NCBI RefSeq assembly: GCF_014268495.2
Contig: NZ_CP077087.1
Span: forward strand, 4,343,501-4,407,500
Length of the DNA: 64,000 nt
Origin: Pseudomonas monsensis
GTDB taxonomy: Bacteria; Pseudomonadota; Gammaproteobacteria; Pseudomonadales; Pseudomonadaceae
Reading direction: 5' to 3'
Below, one piece after another: positions 44,494 through 51,630 of the stretch (within the stretch, counting starts at the first letter, position 1; the number at the start of each line of letters is the position of its first letter). A program made the translations under genes and the position numbers. The notes beneath the pieces are model-generated. The model did not search any database and had not been told where the DNA came from. It saw only the letters and a list, made by a program, of their open reading frames with translations.

Positions 44494-44667
44494 TCACGAG
44501 AACCAACCGGCGACCAGTTGCCGGCCCATCGGCCACAACTGCTCACCCGCGAGCATGCCGAGCAGCCCCACCAGGGCGATGGCCGGTGGCGCTGGAGAAC
44601 GAAAATTCAGCGCGCCATAGAGCAGGCCGACGCCCAGGCCGATGGCCAGCGAAATCAGGTAGTTCAT
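44494..44667 (-). CDS. XapX-domain small membrane protein
   Basis: 57 residues, beginning MNYLISLAIGLGVGLLYG and continuing with RSPAPPAIALVGLLGMLAGE, the two short hydrophobic helices and the SPAPP and LVGLLG motifs of the XapX family. It is probably an inner-membrane protein; function unknown. Ribosome site GGAG lies 9 bases before the ATG. It is followed by the quinone oxidoreductase-like gene, and the AraC regulator gene upstream (44809-45585, same strand) may control both. XapX genes often lie next to small redox or regulator genes in Pseudomonas. Confidence 0.85.
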   Translation of the reverse strand: MNYLISLAIGLGVGLLYGALNFRSPAPPAIALVGLLGMLAGEQLWPMGRQLVAGWFS

Positions 44668-44808
44668 GGGGAAAACTCCGCCGCTAAAAGGAATGGGCAG
44701 AGTCTAGGGAATCGGTGGAGAAGGCGTCGGCCAAGGACTTCTGAATTTCAGCCAAATATCGGCAAGTCACCACACAACCCTGCAGGCTCACGCCTACAGG
44801 GATGGTGT

Positions 44809-45585
44809 TCAGGCCGCGGGGAATTGCGAAGGCGCCACGCCCAGCTCACGGCGGAACATGTCACTGAAACTGCTCGGCGAATACCCCAGCTCTCGGGCAA
44901 TGACACTGACTGCCACGCCCTGAATCAACGCCGCCACCGCCGTCGCCAGTTGCACCTGCCGCCGCCATTCGGCGAAGCCCATGCCGAGGCTGTCCTTGAA
45001 CAACCGCGCCAGCGTGCGCACGCTGGCGCCGGCATTTTCCGCGTGCTGCTCGAACGCAATCTCCAGCGACGGCGCGGCCATCACCGCCTGACACAGGTTC
45101 ATCAGGCGCCGGTCGGAATCGTCCGGCAGCGGAATCTTCAACGGCGAACGCCGGGCGCGTTTCAACTCCAGCAACGCCAACCCGACCAGGGCGTCGTAAT
45201 ACCCGGGATCGCCACTGTCGCCCTGCTCCACCAACCCGATGATCAGTTCACGCAGCAACCCGCCGACTTCGATCACCTGCACCGTCTCATCCAGCGTCGC
45301 CGCCAGCGCCGGGCGCAGGTAAATATTGCGCATCTGCAAGTCCGAGACCACACGAATCCCGTGCGGCACCCCGGGCGGCAACCACACGGCGCGCTGTGGC
45401 GGCACCACCAGCGCCTCATGCGGCGTCTCGACCCACATCACTCCGCTCATCGCATACAGCAACTGCCCCCAGACGTGCTCGTGCGGCTCGATATACAAAC
45501 CACGGGGATAAGTGCGCGCCAGCGGTTGCACCGGCACATCGGTATCACTCAGATCGGGGGGCGCGGCAAGGGCCATGGCGAGCAT
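44809..45585 (-). CDS. AraC-family transcriptional regulator with cupin-like sensor
   Basis: 258 residues. The N-terminal half is a cupin-like ligand domain with the YPRGLYIEPHEHVWGQLLYA and VVPPQRAVWLPPGVPHG motifs. The C-terminal 100 residues hold two helix-turn-helix motifs: AENAGASVRTLARLFKDSLG and ALIQGVAVSVIARELGYSPS followed by FSDMFRRELGVAPSQF. It probably regulates the XapX and oxidoreductase genes downstream on the same strand. Effector unknown. Confidence 0.92.
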   Translation of the reverse strand: MLAMALAAPPDLSDTDVPVQPLARTYPRGLYIEPHEHVWGQLLYAMSGVMWVETPHEALVVPPQRAVWLPPGVPHGIRVVSDLQMRNIYLRPALAATLDETVQVIEVGGLLRELIIGLVEQGDSGDPGYYDALVGLALLELKRARRSPLKIPLPDDSDRRLMNLCQAVMAAPSLEIAFEQHAENAGASVRTLARLFKDSLGMGFAEWRRQVQLATAVAALIQGVAVSVIARELGYSPSSFSDMFRRELGVAPSQFPAA

Positions 45586-45721
45586 TCATTGGGGTTGGCG
45601 GAAGCCGCATGGTAACCAGTCGGTCACCGCGTCGCCAACGATAGATACCGTCGGACAATCCGAGTGAATTTTCCCGGGGCGCTGTGATCCTTCTATTACC
45701 ACAGGGAGGAATACGGGCTTT

Positions 45722-45949
45722 ATGAACAACGCAAAACTGTTTGTCATCGATTACACCCTTCACGGCACGCCGAAGTCGTTCATTATCCGCTCGGACAAAA
45801 TGGACAACACCGAGGCGTGGCATTGGGCAAGCTGCGACGCCGGCGTGGGTCGCATCCCGCGTTTCGGCCGGGAGAAAGTGCAAAAGACCAGCAAACCGAT
45901 GGCGGAAAAATTCGGCGTGGAAAACGTCACGTGGCGACCGGCGAGCTAG
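45722..45949 (+). CDS. Small conserved Pseudomonas protein (probably DUF6555)
   Basis: 75 residues, MNNAKLFVIDYTLHGTPKSF at the start, then IIRSDKMDNTEAWHWASCDAG and a basic GRIPRFGREKVQKTS segment. I recognise it as a small protein common in Pseudomonas and recall the DUF6555 label, without certainty. No signal peptide or membrane part. GGGAGGAA lies 11 bases before the ATG. Function unknown. Confidence 0.75.
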   Translation: MNNAKLFVIDYTLHGTPKSFIIRSDKMDNTEAWHWASCDAGVGRIPRFGREKVQKTSKPMAEKFGVENVTWRPAS

Positions 45950-45988
45950 ACTCTCGTCGGCGATGGGGACTCTTTGGGGGCGTACACA

Positions 45989-46261
45989 ATGACCAGCATC
46001 TTCAGCCCGGCGCATCTGGATTATGGCCTGGACACCCTGTTTGGCCGTATCACCAAAAGTGTGGACTGCCGGGTGGGTCTTGAGGCTGTCGAAGGCGACC
46101 CCTATCGCTTCGCCCTGCGCGTGCCGGCGCCGTTACCGGAAGACCTGGACCAGGCGAAAACCGTGGTGGTCCGGGTGGAGGGGCGACGGTTGCAAGGCAC
46201 GGTGCGGCATACCGAACGGCTGGATGATGAGAGCCTGAAACTGGAAGTGGAGCCTGATTAG
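45989..46261 (+). CDS. Small conserved hypothetical protein
   Basis: 90 residues, acidic, soluble, rich in short beta-strand-like stretches (FALRVPAPLPED, KTVVVRVEGRRLQGTVRHTERLD). Family not recognised. It starts 39 bases after the preceding small gene and has a G-rich ribosome site (TTTGGGGG). Its stop codon lies inside a strong intrinsic terminator hairpin, which argues for a real expressed gene. Confidence 0.7.
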   Translation: MTSIFSPAHLDYGLDTLFGRITKSVDCRVGLEAVEGDPYRFALRVPAPLPEDLDQAKTVVVRVEGRRLQGTVRHTERLDDESLKLEVEPD

Positions 46262-46275
46262 GCTCCACTTTTTTA
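46245..46275. terminator. Bidirectional intrinsic terminator that contains a stop codon
   Basis: AAGTGGAGCCT (46245-46255), loop GATT, AGGCTCCACTT (46260-46270), then TTTT. The TAG stop of the upstream gene (46259-46261) is at the loop-stem junction. The metallothionein gene ends at 46285 on the other strand, so the hairpin serves both. Confidence 0.85.
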
Positions 46276-46284
46276 TGGGCGCTT

Positions 46285-46452
46285 TTATTTGGGGTGGGCG
46301 CAGTGGCAGCCTTTGCTTGAACACGCTTCACCGTTTTTGTGGTGGTGAGCGCAGGCCTCACAGCAATAGTGTTTGCCGTGTACGGCGTAGGCGTGTTCGC
46401 CTTCTTTGATGGTGCATTTGCAGTTGGGGCAGTCGCATTTTCTATCGGGCAT
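46285..46452 (-). CDS. BmtA-type bacterial metallothionein
   Basis: 55 residues with ten cysteines and several histidines: CDCPNCKC near 6-13, YCCEACAHHH near 29-38, and C-S-S-K-G-C-H-C near the end. This is the SmtA/BmtA/PmtA pattern in which cysteines and histidines bind a zinc (or cadmium) cluster around a zinc-finger-like core (GKHYCCEACA). Cytoplasmic metal store. AAGGAG lies 9 bases before the ATG at 46452; longer readings of the frame run into the TTGGGG tract and are not credible. It should be induced by zinc or other metals, though no operator was identified. Confidence 0.92.
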   Translation of the reverse strand: MPDRKCDCPNCKCTIKEGEHAYAVHGKHYCCEACAHHHKNGEACSSKGCHCAHPK

Positions 46453-46532
46453 GGGGGCAGACTCCTTTTTTGGTGGTTGTCTGGGCTTGTGGGGTAAGCC
46501 GTAATTACAGTGTAGGAGCTGCTGGTGGCTGT

Positions 46533-46622
46533 GGGGGTTGGGGTTGGGGTTGGGGTTGGGGTTGGGGTTGGGGTTGGGGTTGGGGTTGGGGTTGGGGTTG
46601 GGGTTGGGGTTGGGGTTTGGGG
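46533..46622 (+). repeat. (TTGGGG)13 telomere-like hexamer tract
   Basis: Thirteen perfect TTGGGG units (46538-46615) flanked by GGGGG on the left and TTTGGGG on the right, giving 15 successive G-tracts. The G-rich strand is the template strand for the metallothionein gene, whose ATG is 81 bases away. It can fold into stacked G-quadruplexes and is prone to slippage. Period six keeps any reading frame. Confidence 0.95.
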
Positions 46623-46653
46623 CATATCCGTTGCTGCGGGTGTTGCTGCTGGC

Positions 46654-47480
46654 GGTTCCGCCCTTACGGCGGGTCACTTTTTCCAGACGCCGAAAAAGTA
46701 ACCAAAAAGGCTGCCCCCGGCGTACGGCACTTCGCTGAGGCTCAGTGTTCCCTCGCTACGGTGCCCATCCGGGGGCATCGCCTCCGGTTTGCTTCGCTGC
46801 ACCTCCTCTCGATGTATGCGGCTTCGCCGCACGGCGCTGCGCGCCTCCCCCCTGATGAACACCTTCGCTCGGCCTGCCGATGGGGTGGCAGATCAAAAGC
46901 AACGTCAAAAGCCAGAGCAACAGCGAAATCAAAAGATCGCAGCCTTCGGCAGCTCAGGGGATGTGTACACCTGATGGAGTATGGTCGGCTGTCAGACCGT
47001 CATCGCTGGCAAGCCAGCTCCCACAGGGGTTGAGTGCATTCTGTTAGGGATTGGTCGGCTGGCAGGCCGCCATCGCTGGCAAGCCAGCTCCCACAGGGGT
47101 TGAGTGCATTCTGTTAGGGATTGGTCGGCTGGCAGGCCGCCACCACTGGCAAGCCAGCTCCCACAGAAAAGCAAAGGCAGCACACAGCCCTTGCTTCTCA
47201 CCACTCAACACAATGAGCGTTAGCTCGAGTACCGCTTTTGATCTGAGGGCCCGTCGGCAGGCTGAGTGGAGGGATTGATCCGGGGGTGGGAGCGTAGCGA
47301 CCGTTTGGCGCAGCCAAACACATCGAGAGGAGGTGCAGCGAAGCAAACCGGAGGCGATGCCCCCGGATCAATCCCGGAGCGAAGGGACCCGAGCCACGGC
47401 GAGGGCCGAACGTCAGGGTAAAGCCTTTTTGGTTACTTTTTCGGCGTCTGGAAAAAGTGACCCGCCGTAAGGGCGGAACC
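46654..47480. repeat. Long-range inverted repeat, 59-bp and 47-bp perfect arms
   Basis: 46654-46712 is the exact inverse of 47422-47480 (59 bp, including ACTTTTTCCAGACGCCG). Farther in, 46769-46815 is the exact inverse of 47320-47366 (47 bp, including CTCCGGTTTGCTTCGCTGC). Between the arms the match is loose. The pair brackets the tandem repeats. It may be an unclassified non-autonomous element or two insertions of one Pseudomonas intergenic repeat. Confidence 0.85.
46983..47166 (+). repeat. 70-bp tandem repeat containing a REP core, 2.6 copies
   Basis: Copies begin at 46983, 47053 and 47123 (GGTCGGCT). Each contains CGCTGGCAAGCCAGCTCCCACAGG and, in the two complete copies, GGTTGAGTGCATTCTGTTAG. 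Copies 1 and 2 differ at a few bases. All are single REPs in one orientation, unlike the inverted doublets elsewhere in the window. Confidence 0.9.
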
Positions 47481-47520
47481 GTAAGTAGCCGTTACCGCAG
47501 CAACGGATCTGCCCCCAATC

Positions 47521-47979
47521 TCAATCAACTCGACGAACACTACTGCGATACATAAAGACCAAAGCCAACCCCAGACAAACCATCGCCAACACCCGGGAAG
47601 ACGAAAGCTCGATCGCCGGATTCCCCAGCCAGCCAAAATTGTCGATCAACATCCCCATCCCCAACTGCCCGACAATTACCGCCACCGTCGCCACCGCCGT
47701 CCCCACCACGGGCACCGCCCCGACCATGACCATCATGTACACCACACCAAACAGCGCCCCGCAGACCTGCCACTTCGGCACATCGAGCAGGCTCACCGCA
47801 TGGGCCGGCTCGAAAAACACGATCAACAAGCCGGTCGTCACAGCCCCGACAAAAAAAGTCAGCAAACTACTGCGCAACACCCCGACGGTCTCACCCAGAC
47901 GTCCATTGATCGCCGCCTGCACACTCAACACCGCGCCAGCCAACACCACCACCGCCAACAAAATAACCAGACTCATCAC
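47521..47979 (-). CDS. YdcZ/DUF606-type small membrane transporter (DMT superfamily), second of a pair
   Basis: 152 residues with about five membrane helices, beginning MMSLVILLAVVVLAGAVLSV and containing QAAINGRLGETVGVL, then VPKWQVCGALFGVVYM and GQLGMGMLIDNFGWLG. These are the half-size DMT/DUF606 motifs. Half-size members work as homo- or heterodimers. The neighbouring gene 47980-48465 is a homologue, and the two are adjacent with the stop of the first directly at the start of this one, so a heterodimer is likely. Substrate unknown. Confidence 0.88.
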   Translation of the reverse strand: MMSLVILLAVVVLAGAVLSVQAAINGRLGETVGVLRSSLLTFFVGAVTTGLLIVFFEPAHAVSLLDVPKWQVCGALFGVVYMMVMVGAVPVVGTAVATVAVIVGQLGMGMLIDNFGWLGNPAIELSSSRVLAMVCLGLALVFMYRSSVRRVD

Positions 47980-48465
47980 TCAACCCCGCGCAATCAGAAC
48001 AAGTGCCACCACAATCAGACCCAACGCCAGCCACCGCTCGGCATTGACCTTCTTGCGCGTCGCGCCAAACCAGCCGAAATGGTCAATCAACACGCTCTTG
48101 CCGACCTGCCCCGAGAGAATCGCAATCATCGTCATCGCGATCCCGATATGCGGCGTCGCCAGGGTCAATACCACCACATACATCGGCCCCAAAAAGCCGC
48201 CAATCAATTGCCAGCGCGGCAGATCGGTCAGCGCCGGGCCTTTCTGTGGGCCGGCGAACAACAGCAGCAAAAACAGGATCGCCGAACCCACGCCAAAGAT
48301 GCTCAAGGTCGCCCACAAATGCCCGACCTGTGCCCCCAACGGCCCGAGCAAGCCTGCCTCCACCGACAAGCCCATGCCGGCCAGAATCACCAGCGGCAGC
48401 AACAACAGGCGCAATCCCGGTTTGGCCACCGGGGCCGTCCCACTCACTTCATCCAACGTCTGCAT
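47980..48465 (-). CDS. YdcZ/DUF606-type small membrane transporter (DMT superfamily), first of a pair
   Basis: 161 residues from the ATG at 48465. About five helices, with a longer N-terminal tail. Signature pieces are LLPLVILAGMGLSVEAGLLG, LPRWQLIGGFLGPMYVVVL and GQVGKSVLIDHFGWFGA, clearly homologous to the downstream partner. It abuts that gene directly. The LysR-type gene at 48578 is transcribed in the opposite direction and probably regulates this pair. Confidence 0.88.
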   Translation of the reverse strand: MQTLDEVSGTAPVAKPGLRLLLLPLVILAGMGLSVEAGLLGPLGAQVGHLWATLSIFGVGSAILFLLLLFAGPQKGPALTDLPRWQLIGGFLGPMYVVVLTLATPHIGIAMTMIAILSGQVGKSVLIDHFGWFGATRKKVNAERWLALGLIVVALVLIARG

Positions 48466-48577
48466 AACCAAAACCTGTACAAGTCAACGATGGCGCGGAT
48501 TATCGGCTGGCGCCGCTGTGCGATAAATGGGAGCATCCGGACAACACTTTTGCGCAACTCGCACAGCAGGACAATTC

Positions 48578-49513
48578 ATGCACGGGCTCAATGAGCTGGG
48601 ATTCAAGGCACTCAGGCTGTTTGTGGCGGTGCTCGATCACGGCAGTTTTTCCGAAGTCGCTCGCCGCGAGGGCGTGGCACCCTCTTCGATTTCGCGGCAG
48701 ATCCAGTTGATGGAACAGGCGCTGAATCAGCAATTGCTGTATCGCCACACCCGCGCCGTGACCCCGACCGAGGCCGGGCGCCTGCTCGGCCACCACGCGC
48801 GGCTGCTGCTGGTGCAACTGGAGGAAGCCGAACAGGCCTTGCAGGAACAACAAAGCGAGCCCACCGGGCTGGTGCGGATCAACGCGCCAGTGGTGTTCGG
48901 CCAACGGCATCTGACGCCGTGGCTTGGCCTGTTGTGCGCGCGCTATCCGAAGCTGCAACTGGACATCCAGCAGACCGACCATTACGTCGACCCGTTGCAG
49001 GAAGGCGCCGACCTGCTGTTTCGCATCGGCGCGTTGCACGATTCGAGCATGCAGGCACGGATTCTCGCGCCGCACCGCTTTCAGGTCGCGGCCAGCCCGG
49101 CGTATCTCAAGCGCCACGGCACGCCGCAGAAACCTGAAGATCTCGCGCAACACCAGTGCCTCGCCTACAAAGGCGCGACCGGCCAGCAGCGCTGGTTTTT
49201 CCGCCAGGGTCAGAAGGACTGGACGCCGTACGCCGTCAAGGGACCGATCACCGGCAACCACGCCGACACCCTGACCCAGGCGGCCATGCAAGGGTTGGGG
49301 CTGGTGATGTTTCCGTCGTGGCTGATCGGTGAGGCGGTGCGCGAAGGCACGCTGGTGCCTGTGCTGGGGGACTATCAGGTGTCGAACAGTCTGGAGCCGC
49401 AGCAGATTGCGGTGCTGTGGCCGGGGAGCCGGCGGCTGTCGGTGAAGGTGCGGACGGTGATTGATTTCTTTGTCGAGTGCTTTGGCGAAGTGCCGTACTG
49501 GGACAGACCTTGA
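48578..49513 (+). CDS. LysR-family transcriptional regulator
   Basis: 311 residues. N-terminal winged helix-turn-helix at about 5-65 (LRLFVAVLDHGSFSEVARRE, then PSSISRQIQLMEQAL and LLYRHTRAVTPTEAG). The LysR substrate-binding domain follows, with VRINAPVVFGQRHLTPWL and LVMFPSWLIGEAVREGTLV. Divergent from the two DUF606 genes, 113 bases from the first one's start, the usual arrangement for a regulator of the neighbouring transporter. CAGGA lies 6 bases before the ATG; earlier in-frame starts are less likely. Confidence 0.93.
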   Translation: MHGLNELGFKALRLFVAVLDHGSFSEVARREGVAPSSISRQIQLMEQALNQQLLYRHTRAVTPTEAGRLLGHHARLLLVQLEEAEQALQEQQSEPTGLVRINAPVVFGQRHLTPWLGLLCARYPKLQLDIQQTDHYVDPLQEGADLLFRIGALHDSSMQARILAPHRFQVAASPAYLKRHGTPQKPEDLAQHQCLAYKGATGQQRWFFRQGQKDWTPYAVKGPITGNHADTLTQAAMQGLGLVMFPSWLIGEAVREGTLVPVLGDYQVSNSLEPQQIAVLWPGSRRLSVKVRTVIDFFVECFGEVPYWDRP

Positions 49514-49525
49514 AGCTGAAAATCA

Positions 49526-49743
49526 AAAGCCCCTCACCCTAGCCCTCCCGAAACGTCGGACCGCCCGTAGGGAGAGGGGACTGACCGAGGTGTGTCGCGT
49601 CATCCATCGACCTGAAAGATTCAGTCGATTATGGATTCGGTAAAGCTGTTTCAGGTCGGCGTAGTTCCATAGCATCCCCCATTCAGTCCCCTCTCCCTAC
49701 GGGCGGTCCGACGTTTCGGGAGGGTCAGGGTGAGGGGCTTTTC
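49526..49743. repeat. Long inverted repeat, 57-bp arms with CCCCTCACCCT termini
   Basis: The left arm 49526-49582 and right arm 49685-49743 are near-perfect inverses (AAGCCCCTCACCCT ... GGGAGAGGGGACT). A 100-base spacer lies between. Both arms include CGAAACGTCGGACCGCCCGTAG. It lies between the convergent LysR and chemoreceptor genes and may fold as a terminator. A relative occurs at 55380-55678. Confidence 0.85.
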
Positions 49744-49749
49744 AAGTGT

Positions 49750-51432
49750 TCAGATCCGGAACTGGCCAACCAGTTTGCCCAGCCGCTGCCCAAGCTCCGC
49801 CAGACTGCGCGAAGTCTGCGCACCCAACTGCGTCTCATCGGCCACGCTGTCCACCGCCACCGCAATCTGATGCACGCTGCGGTTGATCTCTTCCGCCACA
49901 GCAGTCTGCTCTTCGGCGGCACTGGCAATTTGCGCGTTCATCGAGTTGATCGTCGCGATCAGTTCCGCCATCGCATCCAGCGACGCCCCGGCCTGATTGG
50001 CCTGCGCCGAGGTGCCATCGCCCGCCTCGCTGGAACGGCGCATGGCCTCGACCGCCGACTGCGTGCCCGCTTGCAAGCGATCGATCATGCCCTGGATTTC
50101 CTGGGTGCTGATCTGCGTCCGGCTGGCCAGCGCCCGCACCTCGTCCGCCACCACCGCAAAGCCGCGCCCGGCCTCCCCGGCCCGCGCCGCTTCGATCGCG
50201 GCGTTGAGCGCCAGCAGGTTGGTCTGCTCGGCAATCGAGCGGATCACCCCGAGCACGCCGACAATCGACGACACGTCCTGTTGCAGGCTGTCGAGAGACA
50301 CGCCGCTGCTGCGAATGTCATCCACCAGCGCATGAATCTGTTTGATGCTGCCGGCCACCACGCGTTTGGCGCTCTGGCCTTCTTCATCGGTCTGCTGGGC
50401 GGCGACGGCGGCGTTCTGCGCGCTCTTCGCCACCTCTTGGGCAGCGGCGGACATTTCATTGATCGCCGTGGCGACCTGATCGGTTTCGTGGCGCTGACGC
50501 TCCATCGCCTGGTCGGAGCGCTGGGCCTGATCCGACACCTGGGTCACCAGGCCGGTCAGTTGCGTGGTCATCTCGGTGATCTGCCGCACCAGGCCGTGGA
50601 TCTTGTCGACGAACCGGTTGAACGAGCCGGCCAGTTCACCGAGTTCGTCCTGGCTGGTGATGTTCAAGCGGCGGGTCAGATCGCCCTCGCCCGCCGCGAT
50701 GTCATCGAGGTTGGCTTTCATCAGGGTCAGCGGCCGCAGAATGGTATTGGCCAGCAGCATCCCCGCGATGGCAATCACCAGCAGCACCACCACCGCCACG
50801 CCAACGATGCTCAGCACCACGCCTTGCATGCGTTCCTGCACCTGCGCCTCGACCAGCGCGACTTGCGCTTCGATGCCGTCGAGGTTGACCGAGGTGCCGA
50901 CCGCCATGTCCCACTTCGCCAGGTACTCGGTGTAGCCGAGTTTTGGCACCAGCACGTTGGCGTTGCCCGGCAGCGGCGAGCTGTATTGCAGATAGTGGGT
51001 GCCGTCCTTCGCCACGCTGACCAGGCCGCGGTTGACGTAAACGCCATTGGGGTCGCGGTTGTCCTTGAAGCTTTTGCCCACGCCTTCCGGATCATTGGCC
51101 TTGAACAGGCGCACGGTCTCAGAGTCGTAGCCGAAGAAGTAGCCGTCCTTGCCGTAGCGGATGCCCGACAGCAGCTTGATCGCCTGCGCCCGCGCCGCGT
51201 TGTCACCGGGTGCGGCAGCGTCGTACAGCGGCTTGATCGTGGTCATGGCCACGGCGACGTAACTTTGCAGCGTGGCTTTGGCATCGCCGAGCAGGCGCTC
51301 GCGGGTCTGTTCGACCTCAGTGTGAGCCTGTTGCTGGAGGATAAACAACGTGGTCAGGCTGATGACCAGCGCAAAGAGCAGCACCGGCAGGACGGCAAGG
51401 GACAGGACTTTGGCCTTGAGACTCAAGCGCAT
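49750..51432 (-). CDS. Methyl-accepting chemotaxis protein with single Cache sensor
   Basis: 560 residues. First helix 8-31 (VLSLAVLPVLLFALVISL), a periplasmic domain about 32-200 of the sCache_2 type (YGKDGYFFGYDSETVRLFKA, GLVSVAKDGTHYLQYSSPLP), second helix 205-228, HAMP linker (LRPLTLMKANLDDIAAGEG), then the signalling domain with the hairpin EQTNLLALNAAIEAARAGEA. The layout resembles Pseudomonas receptors for small organic acids (McpP-like), but the ligand is an inference. Ends near the inverted repeat at 49526-49743. Its terminal residues (KLVGQFRI) do not form a CheR-binding pentapeptide. Confidence 0.93.
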   Translation of the reverse strand: MRLSLKAKVLSLAVLPVLLFALVISLTTLFILQQQAHTEVEQTRERLLGDAKATLQSYVAVAMTTIKPLYDAAAPGDNAARAQAIKLLSGIRYGKDGYFFGYDSETVRLFKANDPEGVGKSFKDNRDPNGVYVNRGLVSVAKDGTHYLQYSSPLPGNANVLVPKLGYTEYLAKWDMAVGTSVNLDGIEAQVALVEAQVQERMQGVVLSIVGVAVVVLLVIAIAGMLLANTILRPLTLMKANLDDIAAGEGDLTRRLNITSQDELGELAGSFNRFVDKIHGLVRQITEMTTQLTGLVTQVSDQAQRSDQAMERQRHETDQVATAINEMSAAAQEVAKSAQNAAVAAQQTDEEGQSAKRVVAGSIKQIHALVDDIRSSGVSLDSLQQDVSSIVGVLGVIRSIAEQTNLLALNAAIEAARAGEAGRGFAVVADEVRALASRTQISTQEIQGMIDRLQAGTQSAVEAMRRSSEAGDGTSAQANQAGASLDAMAELIATINSMNAQIASAAEEQTAVAEEINRSVHQIAVAVDSVADETQLGAQTSRSLAELGQRLGKLVGQFRI

Positions 51433-51522
51433 TGGGGGAGCTCACTCTTTTGGTTTTATTGGCGTGGTTAAAGGCTTTAACGGCACACCATCACAAAAGT
51501 TGAGCAAAGGAGTTATCCCATT

Positions 51523-51617
51523 CCCCTGTGGGAGCGAGCTTGCTCGCGAAGGCGTCGTGTCAGTCAACCATTAAGTCGCTGATACACCGCGTTCGCGAGC
51601 AAGCTCGCTCCCACAGG
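51523..51617. repeat. REP doublet (REPIN), GGGAGCGAGCTTGCTCGCG class
   Basis: CCCCTGTGGGAGCGAGCTTGCTCGCGAA and its inverse flank a GTGTCAGTC...CTGATACAC core, between the chemoreceptor and antiporter genes. Confidence 0.9.
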
Positions 51618-51630
51618 AGATCGGCGAGGT

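Larger units (their letters stand above)
46453..47520. other. 1.07 kb repeat block between metallothionein and ydcZ-like genes
   Basis: Contains no credible protein gene. From left to right: metallothionein leader, a TTGGGG hexamer tract (46533-46622), the left arm of a long inverted repeat (46654-46815), a common Pseudomonas sequence with AAAGATCGCAGCCTTCGGC (46935-46955), 70-bp tandem repeats with REP cores (46983-47166), and the right inverted arm (47320-47480). Long open frames in the block are artefacts of the repeats. Confidence 0.8.

Noticed and set aside
46285..46677. Longer versions of the metallothionein and other frames that read through the TTGGGG tract as (NP)n, (PT)n or (GW)n proteins
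   Set aside because: The repeats come from the hexamer tract. The true metallothionein starts at 46452 with a good ribosome site.
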